This document shows, piece after piece, positions 23,759-36,093 of a DNA stretch of 64,000 nt. How positions within the stretch are numbered: the stretch's first letter is position 1; each line of letters starts with the position of its first letter. The position numbers and the translations under genes are program-made. Under the pieces are notes generated by a model. That model was given only the letters and a program-made list of their open reading frames with translations, was not told where the DNA came from and did not search any database. Origin of the DNA: Cristatella mucedo (lineage: Eukaryota; Bryozoa; Phylactolaemata; Cristatellidae); assembly GCA_009760855.2 (NCBI GenBank), contig WPIO01000001.1, positions 5,221,001-5,285,000 on the forward strand, written 5' to 3'.

Positions 23759-24000
23759 CTGGAAAGCATGCTGTAATGATGATTCTGTCGGGCTGAGAAC
23801 GATCATAGCTCCTCAGCTAAGAAAAACTCGAACCATCCCCAGTCCAGCCACCACCGGGTGGTGAAGCAGCGGCGGCAGGCTGCAGCAACAAAAGCAGCAC
23901 CATGCCCGGTGATGGGGACAAGAAGCATCGGAAGGCCAGAAAAGGCAGCGCAAACAATCGGCAAATGGCTTTCCGGTGGATGAACCGAATGCATCTTCAC

Positions 24001-24156
24001 CTGGCAGCACCAACTTCGTGCCAGCCGTCGATGACTTGCCGTCAGTGTGCTGTGCAGGACTGCTGCCACTAGAATGCTGGCAGCCTGGGCCGGCCGGCCG
24101 AACATGGAAGGGCAGGCGCACGCCGGAGTCTGTCGACTTGGCTCTCCGCTTGGACG
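24001..24156 (-). CDS. MAP7: MAP7-like gene, exon F (linker)
   Basis: The minus strand has the acceptor TCAATCTGGCTGCAG and the donor CTGCCAG|GTGAAG around 156 bp, entered and left in phase 1. The peptide starts SKRRAKSTDSGVRLPFHV and continues HSSGSSPAQHTDGKSS and TKLVLP. A basic RAKST motif recalls the RSKST segment in the MAP7 linker, but this is too short to count as proof. The two-base start completes the codon left by exon E, and the single base at the end is completed by GG at the start of exon G (Gly). A competing open frame on the same strand (with LHFGMHSIW) does not fit these borders. Confidence 0.62.
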
Positions 24157-24744
24157 CTGCAGCCAGATTGAATGCATGCCAAAGTGTAAGCGAGCAGCAG
24201 CAGCGGGGGCGCTGCACAAACACACAGTGAGACATGCTACCGGGAGTGTCTACAGCCGGAGAAAGCAGCCTAAGCCGAATGCCCTGCTCACCTGGCCACT
24301 ACTACTCATAGACTGATGAAAGAGCAGCCCACAGGTGCTATTCTTGGCAATGTGAGCTGATATTACAATGAACCACAATGTTAATACTAGCTAGTGCATG
24401 CTGGTGCAGGACAGTGATTCAAAAAGAGACCACGGGGATAGCTTGGTCTGCCATAGCATCAGGGGCATATCCGCCAATTAATGGCAGTAAATGACAAGGT
24501 TGCAAGCTCTACTGGGGGGAAAGCGACCCATGCTAACAGCAGATTCCGAGTCGCACCAGTCAGTGTGCAATTGACGACCAGGTAGAGCACACAGGAAGTG
24601 AACTATTTTGCAGGACCGGCCAGTGACTACTTTGCAGTGTTTTATCTTTGAATGAGTGCTCATGTTGCTGTTTCTGCTTGGTGTTTCTCTCTCACCTCCC
24701 ACTCACTCTCTATCTTCCTCTCTCCCTCTCGTTGACTCTCCTCC

Positions 24745-24841
<97 letters not shown>

Positions 24842-26329
24842 AGTCGTATTAGCATCAACAGCATACCAAGCGATCCAGTAAGCATAGCATGGTAATCAGT
24901 GTGCTATGATCAGGCTCTAGGCCCAGTCATCTGCACACTGGGGGCACAGCTCTGCACTGGCACGTAGTAGCGGGATGCTGCTTCATTTAAAACAGGGAAC
25001 ACGTGGTAAAGGTATCAGGCTGCTCACGGCCAGCCTCCCTAACCTTGAAACCTGCATTCGTGACTGAAGCAACATGTTCCACTTGGCCTTCTGCACCAGA
25101 TGTAGGAGCATTTACAGGGGCAAAATAAAGAGACAAAGCTTATCTGCTCAACAGATGGCTATCTCAACGCTTTAGTTATATTTTCTAAGGCACAAAAGCA
25201 CATCGAATTTTGAAAGTACATGCCCACACAGAGCATGCAAACTTTGCCAAATCATCTTAAAAAACAGATGCTGTGGATGGAATTCCTGATCCTCACAACC
25301 AAAGGTATCACAATACTATCCATACCTTGGCAAGGGTAGGGCCACCTGGAAATCGTGACTAATTGAATGCATCTGAGAGACCATCATCTTTCGGTTGGCT
25401 CACTCACCACTTAGCAACGCAGATCAAAATGAGCAAAACCATCGGAATGCCTTTACCCCACAGGTGAATCAGAACGAGCAAGATCAACCAGTAGGCACAT
25501 GTTGAGTTAGTCTTTCAGAGGGCAGGAGCATGCAATGCAACGTTCCTCTGAGCCAAAATCAATAGACTTCCAGCAAGACGCCCCGGCATAGGAATCGTAG
25601 CGAGCACAATATTGACATCGGGAGAACTAGTGTGCTGCATAATGGCAAAGGCATAACCGATTGACAATTGATAACCAACAATAAACGTGGCACATACAAG
25701 CCAACACATAAGTTTACCGAGTTTATGAAGGCTGCATGATGCAGCAAACAAATAGTCTGCCGCAAACTAAAATAATTGCACCATGTTAAGTCTACTCCAT
25801 AGGCCATAAGCAACTCCAGAGGCACACGAAACAAAGGAGGCAGCCTCTCAGCACTACCTGCCAGTTAAACCTGCCGAAGCCTAGAGTGCAGATATGGGCT
25901 GATAAAAGCAGCAGCAGCTGTCCCCAGGAAGTCCAATATCAACACCAGCTCGGGACAGTGTACAACATACTTTACCTTTGGTAAAGCAAGCCACCGATAG
26001 TCCTACTCCTACCACACAGAGTTGCTACTATGTGCATGTGCATTAGCAGCAACCACACAGCAAAAACAATTAGAACAATGCAAGCGAAGCAGTAGAGAGC
26101 TTTACTCGATGGCAGTGCCGGCGGCAGCAGCAGAAGCGCTTGCCGGGAAGAGAGAACCCACCCACCCAATGTTGCTTAGATCACATAGCTCCAATGAAAC
26201 GGACCAACTTGCAAGCTGTGCCAGACTTGTGTTAAACTTTGTCCCCAAAGCAACGAGCAGCAGCAAAAGCAGCAGAGAGTGCATCTGCACATCAAGCAAA
26301 GTAAAACCGAAAGCACCCCATGCAGTTAC
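24157..26329. other. Intron E-F
   Basis: Only the (TC)n array is recognised. Frames at 25515-25834 have no exon borders that fit. Confidence 0.45.
24746..24841 (+). repeat. (TC)n microsatellite
   Basis: About 92 bp of pure CT repeat, preceded by a C/T-rich lead-in from 24685. Confidence 0.97.
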
Positions 26330-26590
26330 CTTCCACGCTATCACTGCCGCTGCTGTCAGAGGAGAGTTGCACAATGGCTGCCACAGTGGTGTCACCATCA
26401 GCAGCTGCAGCACATGCATGCCACTCGGTGCTTCGGCTAGACCGTATACTCCGTGAAGCGGCCGACATGGGCTGCTCGGGGTTAGAGCCAGGAGAAGCAT
26501 GTGCGCAACCAGTCAGGGCAGACGACAGAGGCTGCTGCTGTGAGGGCAGCAGCCTGGCTGCGACCTTCAGGGCAGCCGAGTGCGTCATGG
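26330..26590 (-). CDS. MAP7: MAP7-like gene, exon E (Ser-rich linker)
   Basis: The exon runs from the acceptor TGTGCATCAG to the donor GGAAG|GTAACT and is 261 bp long, phase 1 in and out. The peptide begins MTHSAALKVAARLLPSQQ after a split Ser codon, has SAASRSIRSSRSTEW in the middle and ends VQLSSDSSGSDSVE. It is Ser/Ala rich and probably disordered, with an acidic serine cluster at the end. Phase agrees with exon D before it and exon F after it (G+CG, Ala). The acceptor is the weak point: other AG dinucleotides lie just upstream, at CTGCCAG for example, but they give the wrong phase. Function beyond linker is unknown. Confidence 0.6.
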
Positions 26591-28709
26591 CTGATGCACA
26601 GGACGGCAGATCTCGCCTCCATGGCCTTTGCTGGCAGTGCAGCAGTGCTGTTGTCAGTAAGGGAGAACACGTGCAATACAGAAGTGCATTACTGTGGCCA
26701 GTGGCAAAGCAAAGGAAGACAAATAAGCTTACAAGCCATGCCGATGCCGAGCAGTCACAAAGACCGAGCATACACATTAAGCAGCATGAAGCCCAGAATA
26801 AAGACAGGTTGCCCAGCTATGATTAACAGGCTACAGCTGCCATGCAGGCACAGCAAACGACTAATGCTGCCACGAGAGCAGAGCAAGCGAAAGTGCAAAT
26901 GACAGCACCTGGGGCGCTTGGCCCATTAGCGAAGCATGGCTGGTTCGGGTTTAACTATAAACAGGCAGCATACAAACGACTTTATTCGCACTACCACTAG
27001 CTACCAATAGCGACTCGGACAGGCTCGAGCCGGTAAATCCCGAGCCTTCACATTCACGCACAGATCACACCCACCAGAAGCATCCACGATACTAGGATAG
27101 TCAGTCAACCTTGCAGCTTCACATTGGCTATTCACAAAAACGGCCACACTACTTGCCAATTCATGCCAGCCAGCAAGGAGAGGGATGCTTGCTAGCCTTA
27201 CTTCGGAGCATTGTTGATGCGGAATACACAGCATTGCATGGACAACTACGGGATTTGAATCAGCCTCTTGTAAGCTGTTGGAGTAAGCAATAGTGGCTGA
27301 CAGGTCTCACACCTCTGCTGGGCAGTAAAATATCCCGCAATGTTGGTAATTAACAGGCAAGCTTGCTGATGGCGGCTCTTCAAAGCTGCACAGCACAAGA
27401 CCACCAGCTCCGGCTTTGTCGCACGAACGGCAAGTGCATCAGTCTTGTTCCTCCATGAGATGATTGTGCAGCCAGCATACCGGCCACAGCAGCAAAGCTT
27501 TACAGATGAATAAACTCAACAGCATGAACAATCAAGCACCTAATACACCAATATAACATTGGTGCACTCCAAAAAGACTACACTAAAAAGACCTTGCAGC
27601 AGGCTGATATCAAATGGTGCTCAAGCATACACGACCAGCATGAGACGAATCCCGTAAGTGCACCAGCAGTGCCAATCCATGATCCCAACAACTACACTTT
27701 TCTATGAGCCTCTGCTGCTCGTTGGTAAAGGAATGCTCACGGGTAGGAAAGTGCTGCAGTCTGGAGGTGATGTTGCCAGATATCCAAGTTAATATATCAT
27801 TTAGTCTAGAGGAAATCGTATCAACTTGTCAGATATAGCAATCACAACGTCCAAAGGTCCTGTCACAGAATGCCACGAGGATCTACTAAGTCTATGTTCG
27901 GACCTTCAAGCATTCATAAATTTAGGAACCAATGGTATGCTAGTTTATAACTAAATTAGCTTAGAAATACCTACTTGGCAAGTCCTGATTAGGTGAAGGC
28001 TACGCAGCAAAAACACATAGAGATCTCGGGTGTATCACAAAACCGAAATTGTAACACTGCTGTAAATGCTTACAGGGCATGCTGGCTCACTCGAGTCAAG
28101 CAAGTGACAAGCCAGACTGGAAAACCGTGAGACCCCATCACATGAGCAAATGCAACTAATGAAATCGAAGAGCTACAAGCAGGATACAACTGTTGTCAAG
28201 TCAGCAGCACATGCCAACTGATGATAAACAAAGGCAATCAGCTCCCAACGATCACGTGCCAAAGCAGTGAGCTAGCTACTACCCTCTCAGTTCTGCAGGC
28301 TGCCTGCAGTTGGCTTCCCATGTACCACCCCTGAAAACTGCACGGCTGGCATCATGGGGGTTGGAGAGAGTAGGGGCAACGCTTCAGACCCATTTATACC
28401 GAAATGAGGCGCTTTTCGAGTGACTTGGCCACTTTGACTTCTTATGATATCTGCAAAGGTGGCCCACTACTTGGTATAATCGGGGCTACGCCTTCGGCTG
28501 GCTTATATATAGGCACTAGACACTGCTTAGTGTCTACTGTTCAACTTTACTGGCAGTCGGTCGTGATTGACAAAGATCACTATTCCTGATTCCAGTCTGC
28601 AAATGTGGGTCGGTATCTAAGAGTTAACTCAAAAGCTCGCAGGCCAACCGGCTTGCCTGACTCTAACAAACCATATTGTACATGATGTGCTATCTGTCTG
28701 TCTGTCCGT

Positions 28710-28883
<174 letters not shown>

Positions 28884-29044
28884 ATCACCGGAAGAGTCAC
28901 TGCAGCGACTGACCAGCCTTGTCCATGGCACTTTTCGAAGCTCTATCGAGCTGATCGGTTCCCGGGAGAAATTGAGCGCTTGCCTATTTGGCGTGGCACA
29001 CGCCCACACCGCCCGCCTGTCGGTCGGTCGCCTAGCAGCTGCTT

Positions 29045-29222
29045 ATGCACGAGGTTTGCATTATGAGTGGGAGACTTGCCTACGAGTGAGAGGCTTGCCC
29101 ACTAACCCGAGGCTTGCCCACTAGCTCGAGGTTTGCCCATTAGCACCAGACTTGCCCAGTAACACAAGGCTTTCCCATTAGCACGAGGCTTGCCCACTAA
29201 CACGAGGCTTGCCCACTACCAC
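29045..29222 (+). repeat. 19-bp minisatellite, about nine units
   Basis: Units of the form CACGAGGCTTGCCCACTAA repeat every 19 bp (for example GAGG at 29109, 29128, 29185, 29204) with point changes. The unit is not a multiple of three, so it is unlikely to be coding. Confidence 0.85.
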
Positions 29223-29359
29223 CGGCTGGCACAAGCGCAGTCACTGCAGTAACACAAGCTGGACGGAATGCTAGGCACTGCCCACTGGAAAATGCACATA
29301 AAGTCACACAGGTAAGTGCAGAAGACATATTGGCAAAACGTGGATATCAGGACTGATCA

Positions 29360-31925
29360 GGACTGACTATCCATAGACAGGCATATGAAGACTACTGTAG
29401 GTCGTACCAATCGATCCTAGCCAAGGCCAAGTCTAGCTTCTATAAAAACATTGTTGAATCAAAGATGCACAATCCAAAAATGCTGATGTCGACAATCAAC
29501 CATCTCCTCAACCGCTCCCAGATTAGAACCTTAACTGATGATCCTTGTGATGATCTAGCCGGTCGCTTCTCTCGATTCTTTGTCCAGAAGATAGACAAGA
29601 TCAGGGAGTCCGTCCCAGCGATGACAACATCCTCCCTAGAATGCTGCTCCCCGAATCCTAGCTGCACCTCAATATCTACATTTAAGCAGGTCACTGGTAA
29701 TCTCGTCCTGAAGTTCATATCCCAATCAAAGAAGACAACAAGTCCTTTGGATCCTATTCCCACTGTAGCCTCAGGTGAAGTCCCAGCAACTTTAAAAAAG
29801 CTGTAGTCAAGCCGTTTCTCAAGAAAGCGACACTAGGCCAAGAGAACTCGCAACTACCGCCCAGTCTCCCTTCTACCATTCCTATCAAAGACACTGGAAC
29901 AGGTGGTGGCGAACCAGCTGAACTCGTATCTTGAAACTTCAAAACTTGCTAGTAAGTTCCAGTCTGGCTTTAGAGCTAATCACTCCACAGAATCAGCATT
30001 GCTTAGGGTGTACAACGACCTACTTAGGAATGCAGACATGGGTAGAGTATCTCTGCTTGTTTTGCTCCATCTTTCGGCAGCTTTTGATACTATCGATCAC
30101 CAAGTCATTCTTTAACGCCTCTCATCTCACCTGGAATAACTAGCACTGCTCTGCAATGGTTCAGGTCCTATCTCAGTGAGAGACTCCAGAGTATTGACGT
30201 GAATGGACAAAGATCATCCGTGGTACCTCTGAAATATGGGGTACCTCAGCGCTCCGTGCTAGGTCCGGTTCTTTTCATGGTTCAGAGTCACGTTTCAGAG
30301 ATACTACCCCATCAGGCAAAGCATCGTACCACTCGCTTTTCGGAATCCAACCGTCTAGAAATACCTCGTACAAACCTTAAATCCTTTGGAGACCGTGCAT
30401 TTAGCTCGTATGCTCCCACAGCCTGGAACTCCCTCCCGACCTGCATCAGAACATCCCCTGACCTGACCACATTTAAAAGAAACTTAAAAACATACCTATT
30501 TAGGACAGCATTTAGTGGGTCCTTGTGATTCGTCCTCGATGTGCTTATGCGTGCTGACACTGTTCATGCTGCCACTAACCACATTTGCATGCTGACCCAG
30601 TGCATGTAACCCCTAACCATGTTATTCATTTTGTTTGTTTTTCAAGCATGATTTTACTTACTATTCTATTGCGTATCACTTTGCAGCAAATGTAAAGCGC
30701 CTAGAAAGAGATTAAGTTCTCTGAGGGCGCTTTATCAAGTGCAATATTATTATTATTATATTATTATGGTTTATACTCTCCCTCTTGCTGATGTGATTGC
30801 CAAGCACAATCTAGGCTTTCACTTCTATGATGATGACACTCAGTTGTAACTTTGCTTTGATCCGTCCCAGCCTTCAAACACCTCGAATTCTCTCAACTCA
30901 CTTGCTGCATGTATTGATGACATTCACACATGGATGGCAGCAAATTTTCTAAAACTAAACGATGATAAAACTAACTTACTAGTTATGGGCAAACCCAGTA
31001 TGACTCAGAAATTGGAAAGGCTGACGCTCAAAATTGGGTCTGCCCTCATATCTCTTGTTGAATCACCTCGAAATCTAGGTGTCATGTTCCAAAGTGACCT
31101 CTCCTTAGATGACCACATCAGCTCCACAATCAAGTCTGCCTACTTTCAGCTACATAACATTGCTAAAATTCGGCTTGTTTAGATAAGGATACCACATCTA
31201 AATTGGTCCGTGCATTTGTGACATCCTGTACCGACTTCTGTAACTCCCTGCTGGCTTGCCTACCTGCACCTGCAATCCGGCACTTACAGATGGTGCAAAA
31301 CTCTGCAGCTAGGCTTGTCTGTCGTGAGCGACGCAGTTGCCACATCACACCACTTCTCGCCGACCTGCACTGGCTACCAGTCAAGAAACGGATTGACTTC
31401 AAGGTTTTGTCGCTCACTTTTAGGTCACTTCATTCTTTGGCTCCAGCATATCTCTCAGATTTACTCCCCCACCAGGCCAAGCATCGTACCACCTGCTTTT
31501 CGGAATCCAACAGTTTACCAATATCTCGGACAAACCTCAAATCCTTTTTGGAGACCGTGCATTTAGTTCGTATGCTCCCAAAGCCTGGAATTCACTCCAG
31601 ACATGCGTCAGAACATCCCCTGACTTGACCACATTTAAAAAGAACTTAAAACACACCTATTTAGGACAGCATTTAGTGGGTCCCTTTGTTTCGTCCTTCG
31701 TGTGCTTATTCGTGCTGACACTGTGCATGCTGCCACTAACCACATTTGCATGCTGACCCTGTGCATGTCACCCCTAACCATGTTATTCATGTTGTTTATC
31801 AAGCATGATATTACTCACCATTCAATCGTGTTTCCCTTTGCAGCAAATTTAAAGCGCCTAGAAAGAGATTAAGTTCTCTGAGGGCGCTTCATCAAATGCA
31901 TTGTTATTATTTATATTATATCCGA
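29360..31925 (+). mobile_element. LINE A: longest LINE copy, reverse-transcriptase region, split by LINE B
   Basis: This is the most complete copy. It begins between endonuclease and RT (QAYEDYCRSYQSILAKAK), passes NYRPVSLLPFLSKTLEQV (RT palm, with frameshifts), FQSGFRANHSTESALL, LLHLSAAFDTIDHQVIL and VPQRSVLGPVLFMV. It is interrupted at 30283-30765 and resumes at YTLPLADVIAKHNLGFHF, YDDDTQ, MAANFLKLNDDKTNLLVM, SDLSLDDHISSTIKS and the C-terminal LKSF/WNS region, ending in the hairpin tail and TTATTATT. Inactivating changes include His in place of the catalytic Asp of the (D)LSAAFD motif, YDDD in place of F/YADD, a stop just after it, and frameshifts. Confidence 0.88.
30283..30765 (+). mobile_element. 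LINE B: young 5'-truncated LINE inserted in LINE A
   Basis: The insert starts a few bases before SEILPHQAKHRTTRFSESN, encodes TNLKSFGDRAFSSYAPTAWN and LKTYLFRTAFSGSL, and ends with the hairpin tail plus (ATT)n. It is bounded by the 6-bp duplication ATGGTT at 30277-30282 and 30766-30771. Removing it restores LINE A in frame across the site (LFMV-YTLPLAD). Confidence 0.9.
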
Positions 31926-32019
31926 TGTTCGAATGCCAGGGAAAGAGTGCAAGCACGAGTCAAGTGAGTCAGTCAAGACTAAAAAGTGGGCTCGGTCAGA
32001 GGATACAGCCTGGGGGGAA

Positions 32020-32182
32020 CACGACCTAGGTCTTAGCCCAGTGATTAGGTGATCGCTCTACACGACCCGAGTCGTAGGTTCGAGTTCTGCAGTGGTCGAT
32101 TCTTTATTGCCCACTTCAAGTGGTAGCAAAAGCCGCTAAGGCTCTTCAGCAGCTATATAAATGAGGCTATTGAATCAGCTAA
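32020..32182 (+). repeat. SINE family 1
   Basis: GTCTTAGCCCAGTGATTAGG, CACGACCCGAGTCGTAGGTT, CGAGTTCTGCAGTGG, TTATTGCCCACTTCAAGTGG, GCTATATAAATGAGG and GAATCAGCT in order. It follows LINE A by about 100 bp. Confidence 0.8.
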
Positions 32183-32496
32183 CATTCAAATTCACGACAA
32201 GAAACAGCAATATTCAAGAGAGTAGCATCTCATCGGTAATTTGAGATGCAAAACAACTCGGTATGTGCAGGAGTCTCATGCAATTGCATGCACCACGTGG
32301 GGTGCATTGCCGGCGAGCAAGCATGAACGAACAGCACTAGGCGTTCAGCTTACGAAGACAACATTCAACGAGCCTCAGACGGAACAGCCTACAGACTGAT
32401 CATGCTTGGTACGCTGATGGCAACGACAAAACTCGCACGAGCGATCGCCGCCCGGTCGGGCCGGTGGGAGTGGTAAACGTGGTGCAAGTCACTTAC

Positions 32497-32826
32497 AGCC
32501 TTCCTTCGTACTATTGGCATCCATGCTGCAGCCAACATCCCCACCGTCCGTCTGAGTTTCGGTGAGCACCTCCACCGTCGGACTGAGGGCGGCCACTCGC
32601 CTATGCAAGGCTCCGCGGCCGATTCCGCTCACACCAGTGGCAGCACAGGCGCCACGGTTTGTCAGGTTGACAGCGGACAACGACAAGGGTTTGCTGAGAT
32701 GAGCAGAGGTTGGCGGCTGCCTCGGTGACAGCACGGGTGACAAAGCGGCAGTCGGTGGTGCAGGGGACGGAGGGAGCATGCCATGTCCGATGCTATCGTC
32801 GGCGCCCGAGGCAGGGGGAGACCCTG
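32497..32826 (-). CDS. MAP7: MAP7-like gene, exon D (Pro/Ser-rich linker)
   Basis: The minus-strand acceptor is GTTTTGCAG and the donor is the strong GGCT|GTAAGT. The frame is open for 330 bp, entered and left in phase 1. The peptide is low in charge and rich in Pro, Ser, Ala and Leu (LPPSPAPPTAALSPVLSP, then HLSKPLSLSAVNLTNRG, then ALSPTVEVLTETQTDGG). It looks like the disordered proline-rich linker between the two coiled coils of MAP7 proteins, with several SP/TP sites suitable for proline-directed kinases (inference). A second AG three bases further on (exon start 32823) would keep the frame and is an equally good acceptor, so one residue may be alternative. The peptide has no match I recognise; it is included because of position and phase. 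Confidence 0.65.
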
Positions 32827-34420
32827 CTGCAAAACGACACTCACAAGCTACAGCAGTCGACTGGTGAGGTGGCGAAGCACTTTGCGCATGCAAAAAAAAT
32901 TGCAGCGCAACGCAGCGGCATGAGCATGGGTGTGGAAAGAGCTGAGAGCACTTTCGGGTGAGTGCTGCACAACACGAGTGTAGCTGGCAGCATGCAACAA
33001 GCCACTCATTAAAGCGACACCGACTGGGGTTGCGGCAGTGCAACGAACAGCGTGCAAGATAACGACGACCTCGCGGTGACTTTAAGAAGGCAAGCATCAG
33101 CCGGCAAGAAGGACTGTCAGGACCAGAAGGGGCGTGTACGCTACCATGCGTGCACCACAATTTGGCCAGGCTGTCGGCACGCCGCTAGCTCTAGACAGCA
33201 AGCTTGCCAGCAAGCAAGCCTGCGTGCGAGCGGCCCTTGATGTCACTAGTCGGTCGGCAGTCAGGCAAGGCGCCGGCTCCGTCACTAAGCCACCCCAGAT
33301 CAGCTGGCTCAGCAGCCAAATAAGAGCATTCGACCACTATGTGGCTTACGTTGAAACGTAAGCTGACTCAGAAGAATGGGCAGCAACGTCCATAAATTTG
33401 AGTGCTTCCAGCGGTGTGAAGCCTGCTGACATCTTCCCAGTTCTTCTGATGCATGCCCGCCAGCGCATGCCCGCAGTTGCAAGCTAGCGGTAGCGACCTG
33501 CAAGCTTCGCTCGGCTCACCGGTTAGCTTCGTCTCAGCGGCAGCAGCTGCACTAGGCGACACCCCGCCGACTAGGGAAGGACACAATTAGCCGGGCCATG
33601 CATGCGCATCTAAGTCAATCGCGTTCTCTCGCGGTCATGCCTGCCGAAGCTTGATTCGTGACCACACACTGTAGTGCACTGGCACACCGAAGTCCATTCC
33701 CCTCACACATGTCAGTCTGATCCACATTCAAGCATGCAGCACAAAAGGCCAAAAGTCGGCTCGACTTGAATGGATGTCTCCTTCGCAGACAGCAGCAAAC
33801 ACCGGTCATCTTCAGTCATCTCCAGCGCGATACCCATACGAGCGGCACCAGTCATCAAACAATAAAGTGGCAACAGACATCATCACGGCTAGCGGCTAGC
33901 TAACGTCTAGGATCTCGAAGAGGCAAGCAGATGCTCATATCGCCTTACTGTGTCCTACAGTTGGCACGAACCCGCAATCAAACCTCACTCACGGCAGCCG
34001 AAGTGTTAACACCCACCCAGCGCACGCATCCCGGAGTACGTGCTTGCAAGCGTGCGCCCGGACGTTACATACAAGCAAGACTACATCCCACCAGAGCACG
34101 CATGCGAGCACAGCAGGAAGCACCTGGCCAATTGTCGCGAACGCAAAGAAACGTGCACGAGAATTTCAACTAAGATTTCCCTCACAAGGAACAGACTACT
34201 TCCCCAAAAAGAGCTGCCATTCTGAGTTGGCTTCCCTTGACACGATCTTCCCCATCCCAGAAGCATCAGGTATAAAATGCAAGCCAGCGGCACATTCAAT
34301 TGTAATGTCTACTTCCTTGCTTATTTAAAGCTGCTATTGTGCAAAGCCGGCGGGGCAGCAGCAGCAGCAGCTGCTGCCATAGCAACGTGTCAGCAGCAAA
34401 AGCAAAGCAGTTAGTACCAC
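32827..34420. other. Intron C-D
   Basis: Moderately GC-rich, with open frames on both strands at 33.05-33.8 kb that lack recognisable motifs or matching phase. No repeat family is recognised. Confidence 0.45.
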
Positions 34421-34694
34421 CTGCATGGGCGGAGAGGCATCGGCGATGGTAGTCCCGAAACCGTGGGCATATGTTACCGTCGCCGCCACACTCGCCATCT
34501 GCCAGCTGCCTCGACGACAGGTTTGATATGGACGCAGAGCGACGCCCTGGGTCTATGAGCAGAATGTCGTCGAAGCGTCGAGTGCAGCTTCCGAAGCCGT
34601 ATGACTCGTATCGGCCGTGCTTGGACGTCATATCCTCGGCAGGTCGAGCTAGCGGCTTAGTAAATTTCTTCTGCTGCGAAGCTTTCCATTGCTC
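34421..34694 (-). CDS. MAP7: MAP7-like gene, exon C (FGSxT / DPxRRS signature)
   Basis: This exon gives the best family evidence. After the acceptor TTCAATCGCAG the frame starts EQWKASQQKKFTKPLARP and continues to YGFGSCTRRFDDILL and DPGRRSASISNLSS. From established knowledge, vertebrate MAP7 proteins carry a DPDRRSxSxxNLS element just after the first coiled coil, and insect ensconsin has an FGSSTPRxLD element in the same place; both are matched here, in order. The donor is GCAG|GTGGTA and leaves one base (phase 1). The 274-bp length is consistent with entry in phase 0 from exon B. The C-terminal third (ADGECGGDGN onward) is not recognisable. Confidence 0.82.
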
Positions 34695-34954
34695 CTGCGA
34701 TTGAATGAAAAGAGACAACACTTCGAGAGGAAACGGCGATAGGAGGCGGCGCCAAGAACTTGCAGCAGCACAGCATCACGAAGCACCAGCGACTTCCAAC
34801 TACTGCTCACCCACAGTATAGGGTAATCACACACACACACGGTAAACTTCTTATAAATAGCCTGATGAATCGACTAAACATCAAACATCGATCAAACACA
34901 TTCTGGGCAGTAGGATGCATAAAAAGCAAGATAACTTAGTCAGCATATCTTATG

Positions 34955-35545
34955 TAGAATCGGAGCATAAACTAGATGTCCTGTTTCACAGTTACCTCTG
35001 CCAAGACGACTACATCAGTTCAACAGTCAAGTCAGCCACGCATTATTACAAAAATGCAGGCCTGCTTAGGCAGAGATATGCATAGTGGCCTCAAGAATAA
35101 TTTCTACCCAAGAACTTTATGCAGGAAGGCTCGAGTCCGCCTCACGGTGCAATAAAGCACTTGCAGGTGGTGCAAGACTCAGAAGCTATGCTTGTCAGGC
35201 ATGAACATCGCAAGTGCAACTTTCCACCTTTGACCTGCACTGGCTCTCCATCAACTTCAAGGTTGTTTCACTCCCTTTTCGGTATCTTCATCTGTTGCTC
35301 CGGCCTACCTTTTCGACCTGCTTCACACTTAATAAAGCTAGGCATCACAGCACCAACTCTTCTGACTCGAGTTATTTAGCTGTGCCTCAAATCAGCTTCA
35401 AATCCTTTGGAGGCCGTGCCTTCAGTTTGTATGCTTCCAAAGCCTGGAACTCACTCCCGGCAGATTTCACGACATTCTCTGACATGATGGCATTTATAAA
35501 TTAGCAAAAACCACAACTGTTCCTCCCAGCATTTGCAGCCCGGGC
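34955..35545 (+). mobile_element. LINE fragment
   Basis: Degenerate plus-strand ORF2: LDVLFHSYLCQDDYISST, a frameshifted middle with a polymorphic His/Arg block, and QISFKSFGGRAFSLYASKAW near 35390-35450. The end is lost in GC-rich sequence, with no (ATT)n tail. Confidence 0.7.
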
Positions 35546-36093
35546 CGCTGAGCAGCACCTCGATGCAGCAGACTAAAGATTACGTCGACCTGCCCTGATA
35601 CCTCACGCCGGCGCTTGAGCCCCAATCGTCGTATACTAAGTAATGGGCCAAGAGAATTGAGCACGGTTCTCTCCAACAGAGTCCGCCGAGTCGAGCTCTT
35701 GACCAGCAGTAACGTCAGTGCTTAATGCCAGCACGTGGTCTTGCCTTGTGGCACGAATGAATGAACCGGCTGTCACAGGTCCCACTCGTGGGGGTAGTAC
35801 CTGTGTGCTTGGTCTGCACACATTGCAGACAGTGAGGCACCAGCAGGCTGCTGGCCTGGCACTACTTGCATGGATGGAGCCAAGGACAGCTAGCGACTGC
35901 GCAGCTGGTGCCCGCCGAAGCGCTATCCTTGCCTCCCGACAGCATCTCACCGGGCGATGCACATCACTCTACATGTGCAGCATGCCACGGGGGCGGCAGA
36001 CCCGACGCCAAAGCTGCTGAATCGAGCGGCATGATCAGGAGATCGAAAGAGCGCCTCGGATACTGCCGAAAGTAGCTGTGGGCAGCGGCTCAC
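35546..36093. other. GC-rich stretch before exon B donor side, unassigned
   Basis: Open frames occur on both strands (for example plus-strand AAESSGMIRRSKERLG near 36015), but no start, acceptor or family match supports a gene. It is inside intron B-C. Confidence 0.3.

Noticed and set aside
34430-34721. CRISPR-like, bacterial or phage content anywhere in the window
   Set aside because: Repeats are microsatellites, minisatellites or dispersed retroelements; there are no regularly spaced unique spacers and no operon-like frames.
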